The notes beneath the pieces were generated by a model, which worked only from the letters and a program-made list of their open reading frames with translations, ran no database searches and had not been told where the DNA came from. A program made the translations under genes and the position numbers. Below are positions 16,610 to 24,815 of a stretch of 64,000 bases of DNA, in pieces (position 1 is the stretch's first letter; every line of letters starts with the position of its first letter). The stretch spans positions 1 to 64,000 of the forward strand of contig CAKOPN010000001.1 in NCBI GenBank assembly GCA_934100165.1, written 5' to 3'. The DNA comes from an uncultured Bacilli bacterium (GTDB lineage: Bacteria; Bacillota_I; Bacilli_A; RF39; UBA660).

Positions 16610-16960
16610 CTATTTACCTTTCTTATTTATACCAATAATACTGCCTATGGTTGATATAACTATTATAAGCATATAAAAAACTATTTTAATCAAAGTAAAC
16701 TTGTTTTTTAAAAGCAAAGAAATTAAAAGAAAAGACCCGCTAATCATTCCCCCAATTTTAAGACCCTCTAAATAACCTTTATTAATAGCTTTTTTACCAA
16801 TTACAATACCACTTAAAAAGCATGCCATAAAAAGAATTATGATATTAAAAACATTAGTAATTTTGTTACTCATTACACCAAAATAATTAAGTGTTATAGG
16901 TATAAGATATAGAAGAAACATAGAAAGAACAGTAAATAAAAAAGTTTTTAAATATTTCAT
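16610..16960 (-). CDS. TIGR04086/YrzE-like small membrane protein
   Basis: 116 aa with four hydrophobic segments. The pattern SGIVIGKKAINKGYLEGLKIGGMIS matches the small TIGR04086 (YrzE) membrane protein family of Bacillota: glycine-rich helix 2 with GxKA-x-x-KG-x-L-x-G. Function is unknown. Single gene, convergent with the BI-1 gene. Confidence 0.7.
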   Translation of the reverse strand: MKYLKTFLFTVLSMFLLYLIPITLNYFGVMSNKITNVFNIIILFMACFLSGIVIGKKAINKGYLEGLKIGGMISGSFLLISLLLKNKFTLIKIVFYMLIIVISTIGSIIGINKKGK

Positions 16961-17035
16961 TATTTCACCCTAATAAATATTATGTATTGTATAAGAAATA
17001 ATACCAAATTACATAATAAATATGAAGGTGATCTT

Positions 17036-17677
17036 ATGGACTATGTAACTGTATTAACAAGAACTTTATTATTTTATATAATTATAACAATTATCTATAG
17101 ATTTATGGGAAAACGAGAAGTAGGAGAACTAGGGATAATAGATTTAATTGTTTCTATTTTAATAGCAGAGCTTGCTGCTATGTCAATTGATAACAGAGAA
17201 GAAAACATTTTTTTATCAATACTACCAATAATTCTATTAACTGTAATTCAGATAGTTATGGCTTATTTTTCTCTAAAGTCTAATAAATTAGCCAGTATTA
17301 TAGATGGTTACCCTGCAATAATTATAAATAAAGGAAAAGTAAATTTTAAAGAAATGATAAGGCAGAGATATAATTTAAATGATTTGTTAATTGGTCTTAG
17401 AGGTCAAAAAATTAAATCAATTGAAGACGTTGATTTTGCTATCCTTGAAAACAATGGTACTTTATCGGTTTTTTCTAAATATGATAAAAGAGTAGGGGAA
17501 TATCCTTTGCCAGTTATTCTAGATGGGAAAATAAATGATGATACATTAAGTAAAATTCATAAATCTAAAAATTGGCTGTATTTATCGCTGAGAGATAAAA
17601 ACATAAAATTAGAAGACATATTTTACGCATTTTATTCTAAAAATGAATTATATATTATTAAGAGGGAAAAAAGTTGA
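17036..17677 (+). CDS. YetF/DUF421-family membrane protein
   Basis: 213 aa from ATG 17036, 3 nt after AGGTGAT (17026-17032). Three N-terminal transmembrane helices with YRFMGKREVGELGIIDLIVSI, the DUF421 hallmark, then the cytoplasmic YetF domain (IDGYPAIIINKGKVNFKEM, LIGLRGQKI, VDFAILENNGTLSVF). In Bacillus these proteins are present in spores or linked to stress; the molecular role is unsettled. Ends with TGA. Confidence 0.9.
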   Translation: MDYVTVLTRTLLFYIIITIIYRFMGKREVGELGIIDLIVSILIAELAAMSIDNREENIFLSILPIILLTVIQIVMAYFSLKSNKLASIIDGYPAIIINKGKVNFKEMIRQRYNLNDLLIGLRGQKIKSIEDVDFAILENNGTLSVFSKYDKRVGEYPLPVILDGKINDDTLSKIHKSKNWLYLSLRDKNIKLEDIFYAFYSKNELYIIKREKS

Positions 17678-17750
17678 CCTCTTTTCTTTTACATGATTAT
17701 ACTTTCCATAAAATGTTTTTTATTGTATAATTACATTAGGTGATGCTAGA

Positions 17751-18737
17751 ATGCTTAATAAAAAGGGATTTGCATTTTCAACCATGTTGTATGGTGTTTT
17801 AAGTTTGATAATGATTGTGTTACTACTATTGTTTGGAGTATTACAGTCTTCAGAACAAGAATCAGAATATTACACATCTGTTATTGAAGAAAATATGAAT
17901 AAGTGTGTAAATGAAGAAATTGCTCTTGAAAACTGTTATACATTAGGAACATCTTTTTGCAATACAGCATCTTACTATTCATGTTTAGGTATCGTTAAAA
18001 ATGGGAAAGTAAATGCTGTAAGATTAAGTGAATTTTTAAAAGATAAAGTTGTAACTAGTGGAAATGGCTTATACAAAGATGATGCTGGAGAAATGATATA
18101 TAAAGGTACAGAAGTAAACAATTATATTAGTTTTTCAGGTGATGTATGGCGTATAATTAAATTAGAAGCAGATGGAAGTATAAAACTTGCATATTCAAGG
18201 TATAACAAAGAGTTATCCTGGGATAATGATGGCAGTACTGAATGGAGTCTAAGTAGTTTAAATAATGAGCTTAATAAAAACTTTTATCCAAAACTTCAGA
18301 ATACAAATGTTATTGATACAAGAAACTGGAAAATAGGAAGAATTTTTAATGTAGCTCAAACAAAAGAAGATCTTAAAGAATATGAAAGCAAAGCCTATTT
18401 TGGAATTGCTGACAATGCTTCTTCGTTAGTTGGATTACCAAACACAAGTGACTATATTAGTGCAAGTAATGATGATTTATGTCAAAGTGACGTACTTAAT
18501 AGTAATAATTGTTCAAGTTGGTTTAAAGATTTACCAAGTTGGACAATAAATGCCGCATCTACATTGGATGGTGATGTAGCAGTGTACTACTTTGAAAACG
18601 ATTCGACTGGAACAAAATTAAATAAAAAATCACCATCAGAAAAATTCTCCGTTGTGCCAGTTATCTATTTAAAAAGTTCTACAAAAATAATTGGTGGAGA
18701 TGGAAGTAGTAGTAACCCATTTATATTGGAGAGATGA
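17751..18737 (+). CDS. pilin-like-signal anchored extracellular protein
   Basis: 328 aa. The N-terminus NKKGFAFSTMLYGVLSLI resembles a type IV prepilin/pseudopilin leader (short basic stretch, KG|F cut site, about 22 hydrophobic residues) but has no Glu at mature position 5. The mature part has at least six Cys (CVNEE, ENCY, SFC, SCLG, LCQSD, NCSSW) and a C-terminal domain ending VVPVIYLKSSTKIIGGDGSSSNPFILE, similar in style to DUF6273-like surface domains. No pilus assembly genes lie nearby. Likely a surface protein needing a prepilin peptidase from elsewhere, or simply signal-anchored. Confidence 0.55.
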   Translation: MLNKKGFAFSTMLYGVLSLIMIVLLLLFGVLQSSEQESEYYTSVIEENMNKCVNEEIALENCYTLGTSFCNTASYYSCLGIVKNGKVNAVRLSEFLKDKVVTSGNGLYKDDAGEMIYKGTEVNNYISFSGDVWRIIKLEADGSIKLAYSRYNKELSWDNDGSTEWSLSSLNNELNKNFYPKLQNTNVIDTRNWKIGRIFNVAQTKEDLKEYESKAYFGIADNASSLVGLPNTSDYISASNDDLCQSDVLNSNNCSSWFKDLPSWTINAASTLDGDVAVYYFENDSTGTKLNKKSPSEKFSVVPVIYLKSSTKIIGGDGSSSNPFILER

Positions 18738-18743
18738 TAGTAA

Positions 18744-19499
18744 ATGAAAATATTTTTTATAACAGTTCTAGGATTTTTTACAGCTATAATACTTTTAATT
18801 GTAGTAATCTACATATATTTATTAGTTAAATTTCATCAACTAGGATTTAAAGGACTTAGTCTTTGGAAAATAAAAGGCGAAATTGAAAGTAATAACAGTA
18901 ACCCAAGAGAAACAAGTGGAATGACACCGCTTTTACTTCCTCAAATAAAGAAGGATTTCAAAGATTTTGATTTAGAACACTTGTATTTGCAAACTGAAAC
19001 GTGTATAAGGAAAATGTTAGAGGCAATCGAAAACAAAGATCTTAGAATATTTGAGGATGAAGATTTCAATTTAATTGGTAAAAAAATGAAACTGCAGTTG
19101 GAAGATTTAATAAAAAGTGATATAATATACAAGTATGATGATGTAATATTTCATAGACATGCCTTAAAAAGATATGTAAGGGAAGAAAACAGCTACACCA
19201 TAGAAGTATCATCATCTTTAGAGTATTACTATGATAAGATCAAAGATGGAAAAAGTATATATAAAAATAAAGTAAAAAAGAAAAAACAAGCTTTATATAT
19301 TACCAAATTTGTCTATATTGCAGATAGTAGTGTTTATGAAAAAGATATCAATGTATATGGGATAAATTGTCCTAATTGTGGTGCAGTTATACCTTCACTT
19401 GATACAAAAAGGTGTAAATACTGTAAAACAAGTTTTAATATTCAAGTAGTAAATCTGCTTAAATGTTGGAAAATAATAAATTGTAAAGAAATAAAATAA
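18744..19499 (+). CDS. membrane-anchored protein with Tim44-like region and zinc ribbon
   Basis: 251 aa. N-terminal transmembrane helix (about 5-28); a middle domain LYLQTETCIRKMLEAIENKDLRIFED...FNLIGKKMKLQLEDL with the style of bacterial Tim44/SnoaL-like domains (this assignment is tentative); and a C-terminal zinc ribbon CPNC-x11-CKYC. The next gene, 14 bp downstream, encodes an SPFH protein with two zinc ribbons, so they probably form one membrane-associated unit, comparable to the YdjG-YdjI region that works with PspA in Bacillus. Confidence 0.55.
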   Translation: MKIFFITVLGFFTAIILLIVVIYIYLLVKFHQLGFKGLSLWKIKGEIESNNSNPRETSGMTPLLLPQIKKDFKDFDLEHLYLQTETCIRKMLEAIENKDLRIFEDEDFNLIGKKMKLQLEDLIKSDIIYKYDDVIFHRHALKRYVREENSYTIEVSSSLEYYYDKIKDGKSIYKNKVKKKKQALYITKFVYIADSSVYEKDINVYGINCPNCGAVIPSLDTKRCKYCKTSFNIQVVNLLKCWKIINCKEIK

Positions 19500-19513
19500 G
19501 GAGGATTTTATTT

Positions 19514-20740
19514 ATGGGATTAATTAAAGCAGCAATTAGTGCTGTAGGAGGAACATTTAAAGATCAATGGAAAGATCTGATTTCATGTGAAGACATGGGA
19601 AATGACATTTTAATGGTTAAAAAGACAACATCTACAGGTCAAATTTCAAAAGACAGTAGAATTATCGTTGCACCAGGGCAAGTAGCAGTTATCTATGATT
19701 CCGGAGCTATTCTTGATGCTACTGCAGAAGAAGGAACTTATACTTTTGACCAGTCATCTTCACCAACTTTCTTTGCTGGACAATTTGGAGATGTATTCAA
19801 AGAAATGTGGCAAAGATTTACTTATGGCGGAGCACGTAATAAGGAACAAGCAATCTTCTTCTTCAATGTAAAAGAAATCAAAGATAACAAATTTGGAACA
19901 GGAACACCAATACCATTCCAAGATTGGTCACATCCAATTCCAAACAGAATGACAGGTACTATGTCACCAATGAGAGTAGAAGTTAGATGCTATGGTAAGT
20001 ATACATTCAAAATTACTGACCCAGCATTATTTATGAGAAATCATGCAGGAACAGCAGACACTGTTACTAAAGAAGATATAACAGAACAAATGAGAACTGA
20101 AGTAATTGCTTCATTCCAAAATGTGTTAAATGAACTTGGAACTAGTGAAAACAAAGTACCAGTTCTAGAATTACCAAGCAACACTGATAAAATCAAGAAA
20201 ACAATGGATGAAAAAGTATTTGATAAGCCAATAAGAGAAAGAGGAATCCAATTAGTAGGTTTTGCAGTTGAATCTGTAACATTAGATGATGAGTCTTCTA
20301 AGAAAATAGATAACTATGAATTATCATCAAATACTTATATGCAACAAGGAGCTCTTGTTGGAGCATACTCTAATGCAGTTCAAGATGCTGCCAAAAATTC
20401 AAATGGAGCAATGAATGGTTTCATGGGCGTTGGAATGATGAATATGGCATCTGGTGGAATGATGGGAAATACAGTAGCAGGAGCATTTGGTCAAGATGGT
20501 TCTAGTGCTAAAAATGGTGTAGATCCTTTTGCAAAACCAGTTTCAAAAGAAAACGTTGCAGTTGAAGCAAAAGAAGAGTCAAAAGGCGTTAAATGTCCTA
20601 ATTGTGGTACAATAATTACAGGAAAGTTCTGTACTGAATGTGGAACAAAAGCACCAGAAACTGTTAGAAAATGCCCTAATTGCGGTGTAGAAGCAACAGG
20701 AAAATTTTGTACTGAATGTGGAACAAAAATAGACGAATAA
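19514..20740 (+). CDS. SPFH-domain, virion-core-like protein with two zinc ribbons (YdjI-like)
   Basis: 408 aa. Begins MGLIKAAISAVGGTFKDQWKDLI, then SPFH-type core (VAPGQVAVIYDSGAI ... EEGTYTFD; EVRCYGKYTFKITDPALF), a Gly/Met-rich linker (about 290-335), and two nearly identical C-terminal zinc ribbons (CPNCGT...FCTECG and CPNCGV...FCTECG). This is the YdjI/virion-core family, which in Bacillus helps recruit PspA to the membrane. The two ribbons differ at enough bases to be a true duplication, not an assembly error. SD AAGGAGG is strong. Confidence 0.85.
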   Translation: MGLIKAAISAVGGTFKDQWKDLISCEDMGNDILMVKKTTSTGQISKDSRIIVAPGQVAVIYDSGAILDATAEEGTYTFDQSSSPTFFAGQFGDVFKEMWQRFTYGGARNKEQAIFFFNVKEIKDNKFGTGTPIPFQDWSHPIPNRMTGTMSPMRVEVRCYGKYTFKITDPALFMRNHAGTADTVTKEDITEQMRTEVIASFQNVLNELGTSENKVPVLELPSNTDKIKKTMDEKVFDKPIRERGIQLVGFAVESVTLDDESSKKIDNYELSSNTYMQQGALVGAYSNAVQDAAKNSNGAMNGFMGVGMMNMASGGMMGNTVAGAFGQDGSSAKNGVDPFAKPVSKENVAVEAKEESKGVKCPNCGTIITGKFCTECGTKAPETVRKCPNCGVEATGKFCTECGTKIDE

Positions 20741-20757
20741 CATATATAAACATTTAA

Positions 20758-20790
20758 AGTCTTACTTATAGGTAAGGCTTTTTTATTTTG
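20758..20790 (+). terminator. intrinsic terminator after the SPFH gene
   Basis: AGTCTTAC (20758-20765) pairs with GTAAGGCT (20772-20779, one G-U), followed by TTTTTTATTTT. Confidence 0.8.
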
Positions 20791-20819
20791 TTTACAAAAA
20801 ACTTTCTCTTTGTTAAAAT
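20791..20819 (+). promoter_or_regulatory. sigma-A promoter of miaA
   Basis: TTTACA (20791-20796), 17-bp spacer, TAAAAT (20814-20819) with TG one base upstream of the -10. Confidence 0.75.
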
Positions 20820-20851
20820 AATAATAACTAATTAAAGAGGTAATAATATAT

Positions 20852-21724
20852 ATGAAAGACATAATAGTAATAACAGGACCTACCGGAGTAGGAAAGACAG
20901 CTTTAAGTATAAGCCTTGCTAAAAAAATAAATGCTGAAATAATAAATGCCGATTCAATGCAATTTTATAAATATTTAAATATAGGAACAGCCAAAATTAA
21001 AGAAGAAGAAAAAGATGGAGTAAAGCACCATCTATTTGATATTGTTTCACCAGAAGAAATGTACACAATATATGATTATCAAAAAGATGCAAGAAAAAAA
21101 ATAGAAGAAATTATAAAAAGAGGGAAAAAAGTAATCATGGTAGGAGGAAGTGGGCTTTATATAAGAGCAGCACTTTATGATTATAAGTTAGAAGAAGAAA
21201 ATATTAAACTAAATTTTGATGATTTATCTAATGAAGAGCTATATAAAAAAGCTTTGGAAGAAGACTCTTTTATTACAATTCATCCAAACAATAGGAAAAG
21301 ACTAATAAGATTTCTTGAAAAAAGTAAACTAGGAAAAAAAGGAATACCAAAAGCTGAAAAACTTTATGATTTTGATATAATTGGGCTTACGACAGAAAGA
21401 TCTGTTTTATATGATAAAATAAATAAAAGAGTAGATAAAATGTTAGAAGAAGGGCTATTAGATGAAGTAAGATCTTTGTACAATAAAGGAATTTATTCGA
21501 AAGCTATTAACACTGGTATTGGGTACAAAGAATTATATAAATATTTTAATAATGAAATAAGTTTAGAAGATGCAATAGATTTAATTAAGAAGAATTCTAG
21601 ACATTATGCTAAAAGACAATATACTTTTTTTAATCATCAATTCGATGTAAAATGGTTCAGTACAAACTATGAAGGTTTTGATAAAACAATAGAAGAAGTT
21701 TATAACTATCTAGAGAGGAATTAG
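20852..21724 (+). CDS. miaA: tRNA dimethylallyltransferase
   Basis: 290 aa, typical length. P-loop GPTGVGKTALS (about 8-18), NADSMQFY substrate motif, GGSGLYIRAALYDY, and the C-terminal RHYAKRQYTFF tRNA-binding block. Adds the isopentenyl group to A37 of tRNAs reading UNN codons. First gene of a miaA-rsmE unit, 3 bp before rsmE. Confidence 0.95.
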   Translation: MKDIIVITGPTGVGKTALSISLAKKINAEIINADSMQFYKYLNIGTAKIKEEEKDGVKHHLFDIVSPEEMYTIYDYQKDARKKIEEIIKRGKKVIMVGGSGLYIRAALYDYKLEEENIKLNFDDLSNEELYKKALEEDSFITIHPNNRKRLIRFLEKSKLGKKGIPKAEKLYDFDIIGLTTERSVLYDKINKRVDKMLEEGLLDEVRSLYNKGIYSKAINTGIGYKELYKYFNNEISLEDAIDLIKKNSRHYAKRQYTFFNHQFDVKWFSTNYEGFDKTIEEVYNYLERN

Positions 21725-21727
21725 ACT

Positions 21728-22441
21728 ATGCAAAGATATTTTTCAAAATTAAAAGAAGACGATATATTCACTCTAAGTAAAGAAGATTCATATCATATTA
21801 TAAGAGTAATGAGGATGAATAAACAAGACAAAGTAGAAGTGGTTGATGATCAAAAAGAATATATTTGTGAAATTATTTCACTAGGTGAAAATGTAAAATG
21901 TAAAATACTTGAAGAAATTAAAGAAAAAGAAAAAATGATTCCACATGTAATAATTGTGCAAAGCTTAGTAAAAGAGCAAAAAATGGACTATATACTTCAA
22001 AAAAGTACAGAATTGGGAGTAGATGAAATAATCACATTAAATGCTGAAAGAAGTATTATAAAAATAGACAATAAAGAAAATAAAAAAATAGAACGTTGGA
22101 ATAAGGTATTAAAAGAAGCAAGTGAACAATCAAAGAGAAATACCATACCAATATTAGATAAGATTTACAGTTTAAAAGACTTAAAAGATATAGATATCAA
22201 GCATAAATATATTTGTAGTGTCAAGGAGAAAGAAAAAACTATTAAAAGTATATTATCAAAAATATCTATTAGTGATACAATATTATTTGTAATAGGACCA
22301 GAAGGTGGTCTTTCTGATAAAGAAGAAGAGATGTTAGTAGAATCTGGGTTTGAAAGAATTACGCTTGGTAGTAATGTTTTAAGAACGGAAACAGCGTCTT
22401 CATTCATTCTAAGTGCTATTGATTATGAGTTTATGAGGTGA
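21728..22441 (+). CDS. rsmE: 16S rRNA (uracil1498-N3)-methyltransferase RsmE
   Basis: 237 aa. N-terminal PUA-like domain (YHIIRVMRMNKQDKVEVVD), SPOUT knot with IGPEGGLSDKEEEML and LGSNVLRTETAS. Methylates U1498 in the 30S decoding region. Ends in TGA inside the AGGTGAT SD of the next gene, so the two are translationally coupled. Confidence 0.95.
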   Translation: MQRYFSKLKEDDIFTLSKEDSYHIIRVMRMNKQDKVEVVDDQKEYICEIISLGENVKCKILEEIKEKEKMIPHVIIVQSLVKEQKMDYILQKSTELGVDEIITLNAERSIIKIDNKENKKIERWNKVLKEASEQSKRNTIPILDKIYSLKDLKDIDIKHKYICSVKEKEKTIKSILSKISISDTILFVIGPEGGLSDKEEEMLVESGFERITLGSNVLRTETASSFILSAIDYEFMR

Positions 22442-22446
22442 TTTTT

Positions 22447-23466
22447 GTGTCAGAGTTGCTTGCTAAGATAACCGAAGACAATTTAATAATTTTTTGCGTA
22501 CTTTTATGTATTGCAGCTTTTTTGATAACTTTAATCGTATCAATAGAACTATATAATAATAAAAAGAAAAAGAAAATATTGCTTCTTGAAAATAAGAATG
22601 ATGAAAAAGAGTTAAATATTAAAAAAGATGATAATATAATATATGAAGTTGAAGATGAAGAGCTAGAAAAGACAAAGGCTAAAATAGAACTTGCTAAATT
22701 AAAAGAAGAATTAGAGCAAGAAGAAAAAGAAAAAACTATTTTAGAGGAAGAGGCTAAAAAAGAAGAAATGGTGTCTGAACCAGTTGTTTCTCAAACTGAA
22801 ATTACACCACCTGTTCCAGCTGTAGAAGTTCAAATTGTTGAGCAAGTTAACCAAGAAATACCTGTACAAGTTGCAGAGGAAATAAATAAAAGTGAACCAG
22901 TTACACAAACTATAGCAGTAAAAGAAGAAAAGTTAGATAATTATTTAAATCAAACAATTAGTAAACCAGTACAAGAAGAAAAGAAAGAAACAAAAGAAGA
23001 AGTAGTTATAAATAACGAACAACCAAAAGAAGCTGTTAAGTCATTTGAAGAAGAAGAGGAAGAAAATGCAATTATAAGTTATGATGAACTAAAAAAAGCT
23101 GCAAACTTTGGATACACTGATGAAGAAATGGACAAATATGTTGACGAAAAAGATGCAATTATAAGTATTGCAGAACTTGAAAGATTGTATAAGGAATCAA
23201 CAGCATTAAATATAGAAACAGCAAACGAAAAAGAAGAAGTAGAATTAAAAAGTTTTGATATTAAAAGAGTAGAAGATCTTCCGGAAATTTCAAGTGAAAA
23301 GAAATTTCAAAGTACACCTTTTATTTCTCCAGTATATGGTATAGGAGCAGTAGAAGAAAGTTTAGAACTAGAGCAAACAGCAAATCTTGCCAAACTGAAT
23401 GAAGAAATTAAAAAGACAAATGAATTTTTGAAAGCATTAAAAGAACTAAAAAAGAACTTGCAATAG
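22447..23466 (+). CDS. hypothetical single-pass membrane protein with long charged coiled coil
   Basis: 339 aa from GTG 22447, 4 nt after AGGTGAT; the GTG at 22438 lies inside that SD. One transmembrane helix (about 12-36), a KKKKK stop-transfer, then about 300 cytoplasmic residues: a Glu/Lys coiled coil (70-115), a low-complexity Pro/Val/Glu region, two related motifs AIISYDEL and AIISIAEL about 30 residues apart, a conserved-looking patch STPFISPVYGIG and a final helix. Family not recognised; the architecture suggests a membrane-tethered scaffold. Its stop lies in a terminator hairpin. Confidence 0.6.
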   Translation: MSELLAKITEDNLIIFCVLLCIAAFLITLIVSIELYNNKKKKKILLLENKNDEKELNIKKDDNIIYEVEDEELEKTKAKIELAKLKEELEQEEKEKTILEEEAKKEEMVSEPVVSQTEITPPVPAVEVQIVEQVNQEIPVQVAEEINKSEPVTQTIAVKEEKLDNYLNQTISKPVQEEKKETKEEVVINNEQPKEAVKSFEEEEEENAIISYDELKKAANFGYTDEEMDKYVDEKDAIISIAELERLYKESTALNIETANEKEEVELKSFDIKRVEDLPEISSEKKFQSTPFISPVYGIGAVEESLELEQTANLAKLNEEIKKTNEFLKALKELKKNLQ

Positions 23467-23476
23467 TTCTTTTATT
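23452..23476 (+). terminator. terminator overlapping the stop of the coiled-coil gene
   Basis: AAGAACT (23452-23458) pairs with AGTTCTT (23465-23471), with the TAG at 23464-23466 in the loop edge; TTTATTTA follows. Confidence 0.6.
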
Positions 23477-23507
23477 TAGGTATATTAGATAGTTAGGTGA
23501 TTATTAC

Positions 23508-24803
23508 ATGGCAAATAAAACAGTAGGGATATGCACTTTAGGGTGCAAAGTAAATACTTATGAAAGTGAATATGTTATATCATTACTTAAGAAGAATGAT
23601 TATGAGATAAAAGATTTTAACGATATTTGTGATATATATATAATTAACACTTGTACAGTTACAAATAACAGTGATTCAAAAAGTAGAAAAATGATAAGAC
23701 ATGCAAGAAAACTAAACAAAGATGCTATTATTATTGCAATGGGATGCTTTATAGAGGCAAATAAAGATAAAATACTAGAAGAAGTAGAAGAAATCGATAT
23801 TGCAATAGGTAACAAGAACAAATCAAAAATTATAGATATAATAAATGAATATCAAGAAAAAAAGCAAAAAGAAAACTTAACAGAAGATTTAGATGATGAT
23901 TTTGAAAATATGTTCATCGATAATTACAATACAAGAACACGTGCGTTTGTAAAGGTACAAGATGGTTGTGAGAACTTCTGCAGTTACTGTATAATTCCTA
24001 AAGTAAGAGGAAAATGTCGCAGTAAACCTTTAAATGAAGCTGTTAATGAAATTAAAAATCTTGTAAATAAAGGATACAAAGAAATTGTATTAACAGGTAT
24101 ACATACAGGTAATTATGGGGTAGATATAAATACGAATTTTGCTACTTTGTTAAAAGAAATATTAAAAATAGAAGGATTAGTAAGACTTAGAATTTCATCA
24201 ATTGAAATTACTGAATTAACTGATGAAGTTTTAGATATAATTAAAAATAGTGATGTTGTAGTAAATCACTTTCATGTACCTATACAATCAGGAAGTAACA
24301 AAGTATTAAAACTTATGAATAGAAAATATGATATTGATTTCTTTAAAAATAAAGTAGAGAAACTAAGAGAAATTAAGAAGGATGTTTCTATAACTACAGA
24401 CATAATTGCAGGGCATCCTGGAGAAACAGAAGAAGAGTTTGAAGAAGTTTTAAAAAACGTTAAAGAAATAAACTTTTCTAAGCTTCATGTATTCCCATAT
24501 TCAATAAGAAAAGGTACACCATCTGAAAAACTCGAACAAATACCATCAGAAGTAAAAAAAGAGCATACAAAGAGACTTCTTGAATTATCGCATGAATTAG
24601 AATTAAATTTTATGAATAAATTTATAGATAAAGAAATGTCTGTACTTATTGAAACGAATAAAGATGGCTTCTCATATGGGCATACAACAAATTACTTAGA
24701 TATTAAAATAGAAGGCGTTTTAGAACATGCAAAAATTTATAACATTAAGATAACAGGTATTGATTATCCATATTGTCTAGGAGAAATAGTAGAGCTTTAT
24801 TAA
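23508..24803 (+). CDS. mtaB: tRNA N6-threonylcarbamoyladenosine methylthiotransferase MtaB
   Basis: 431 aa radical-SAM methylthiotransferase. N-terminal UPF0004 domain with TLGCKVNTYESE and INTCTVTNNSD plus GCFIEA (three Cys of the auxiliary cluster), then the SAM-cluster motif CENFCSYCIIP, and a C-terminal TRAM-like part. Converts t6A to ms2t6A at position 37 of ANN-decoding tRNAs. SD AGGTGAT. Its stop codon overlaps that of the converging spoVB gene by 4 bp within one hairpin. Confidence 0.93.
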   Translation: MANKTVGICTLGCKVNTYESEYVISLLKKNDYEIKDFNDICDIYIINTCTVTNNSDSKSRKMIRHARKLNKDAIIIAMGCFIEANKDKILEEVEEIDIAIGNKNKSKIIDIINEYQEKKQKENLTEDLDDDFENMFIDNYNTRTRAFVKVQDGCENFCSYCIIPKVRGKCRSKPLNEAVNEIKNLVNKGYKEIVLTGIHTGNYGVDINTNFATLLKEILKIEGLVRLRISSIEITELTDEVLDIIKNSDVVVNHFHVPIQSGSNKVLKLMNRKYDIDFFKNKVEKLREIKKDVSITTDIIAGHPGETEEEFEEVLKNVKEINFSKLHVFPYSIRKGTPSEKLEQIPSEVKKEHTKRLLELSHELELNFMNKFIDKEMSVLIETNKDGFSYGHTTNYLDIKIEGVLEHAKIYNIKITGIDYPYCLGEIVELY

Positions 24804-24815
24804 AGCTCTTTTTTA
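24791..24815. terminator. bidirectional terminator containing both mtaB and spoVB stop codons
   Basis: AGAGCTTTA (24791-24799), one-base centre, TAAAGCTCT (24801-24809), then TTTTTT on the + strand. The TAA of mtaB (24801-24803) and the TAA of spoVB (24802-24800 on the - strand) both lie in the palindrome. Confidence 0.75.

Noticed and set aside
20580..20740. The two near-identical zinc ribbons as an assembly duplication
   Set aside because: The two units differ at several codons (including synonymous ones) and spacing, so the repeat is in the genome.
22300..22460. Mycoplasma-type code (TGA = Trp)
   Set aside because: TGA ends rsmE, the YetF-like gene and the pilin-like gene at the expected family lengths, and Trp is always TGG in conserved proteins.
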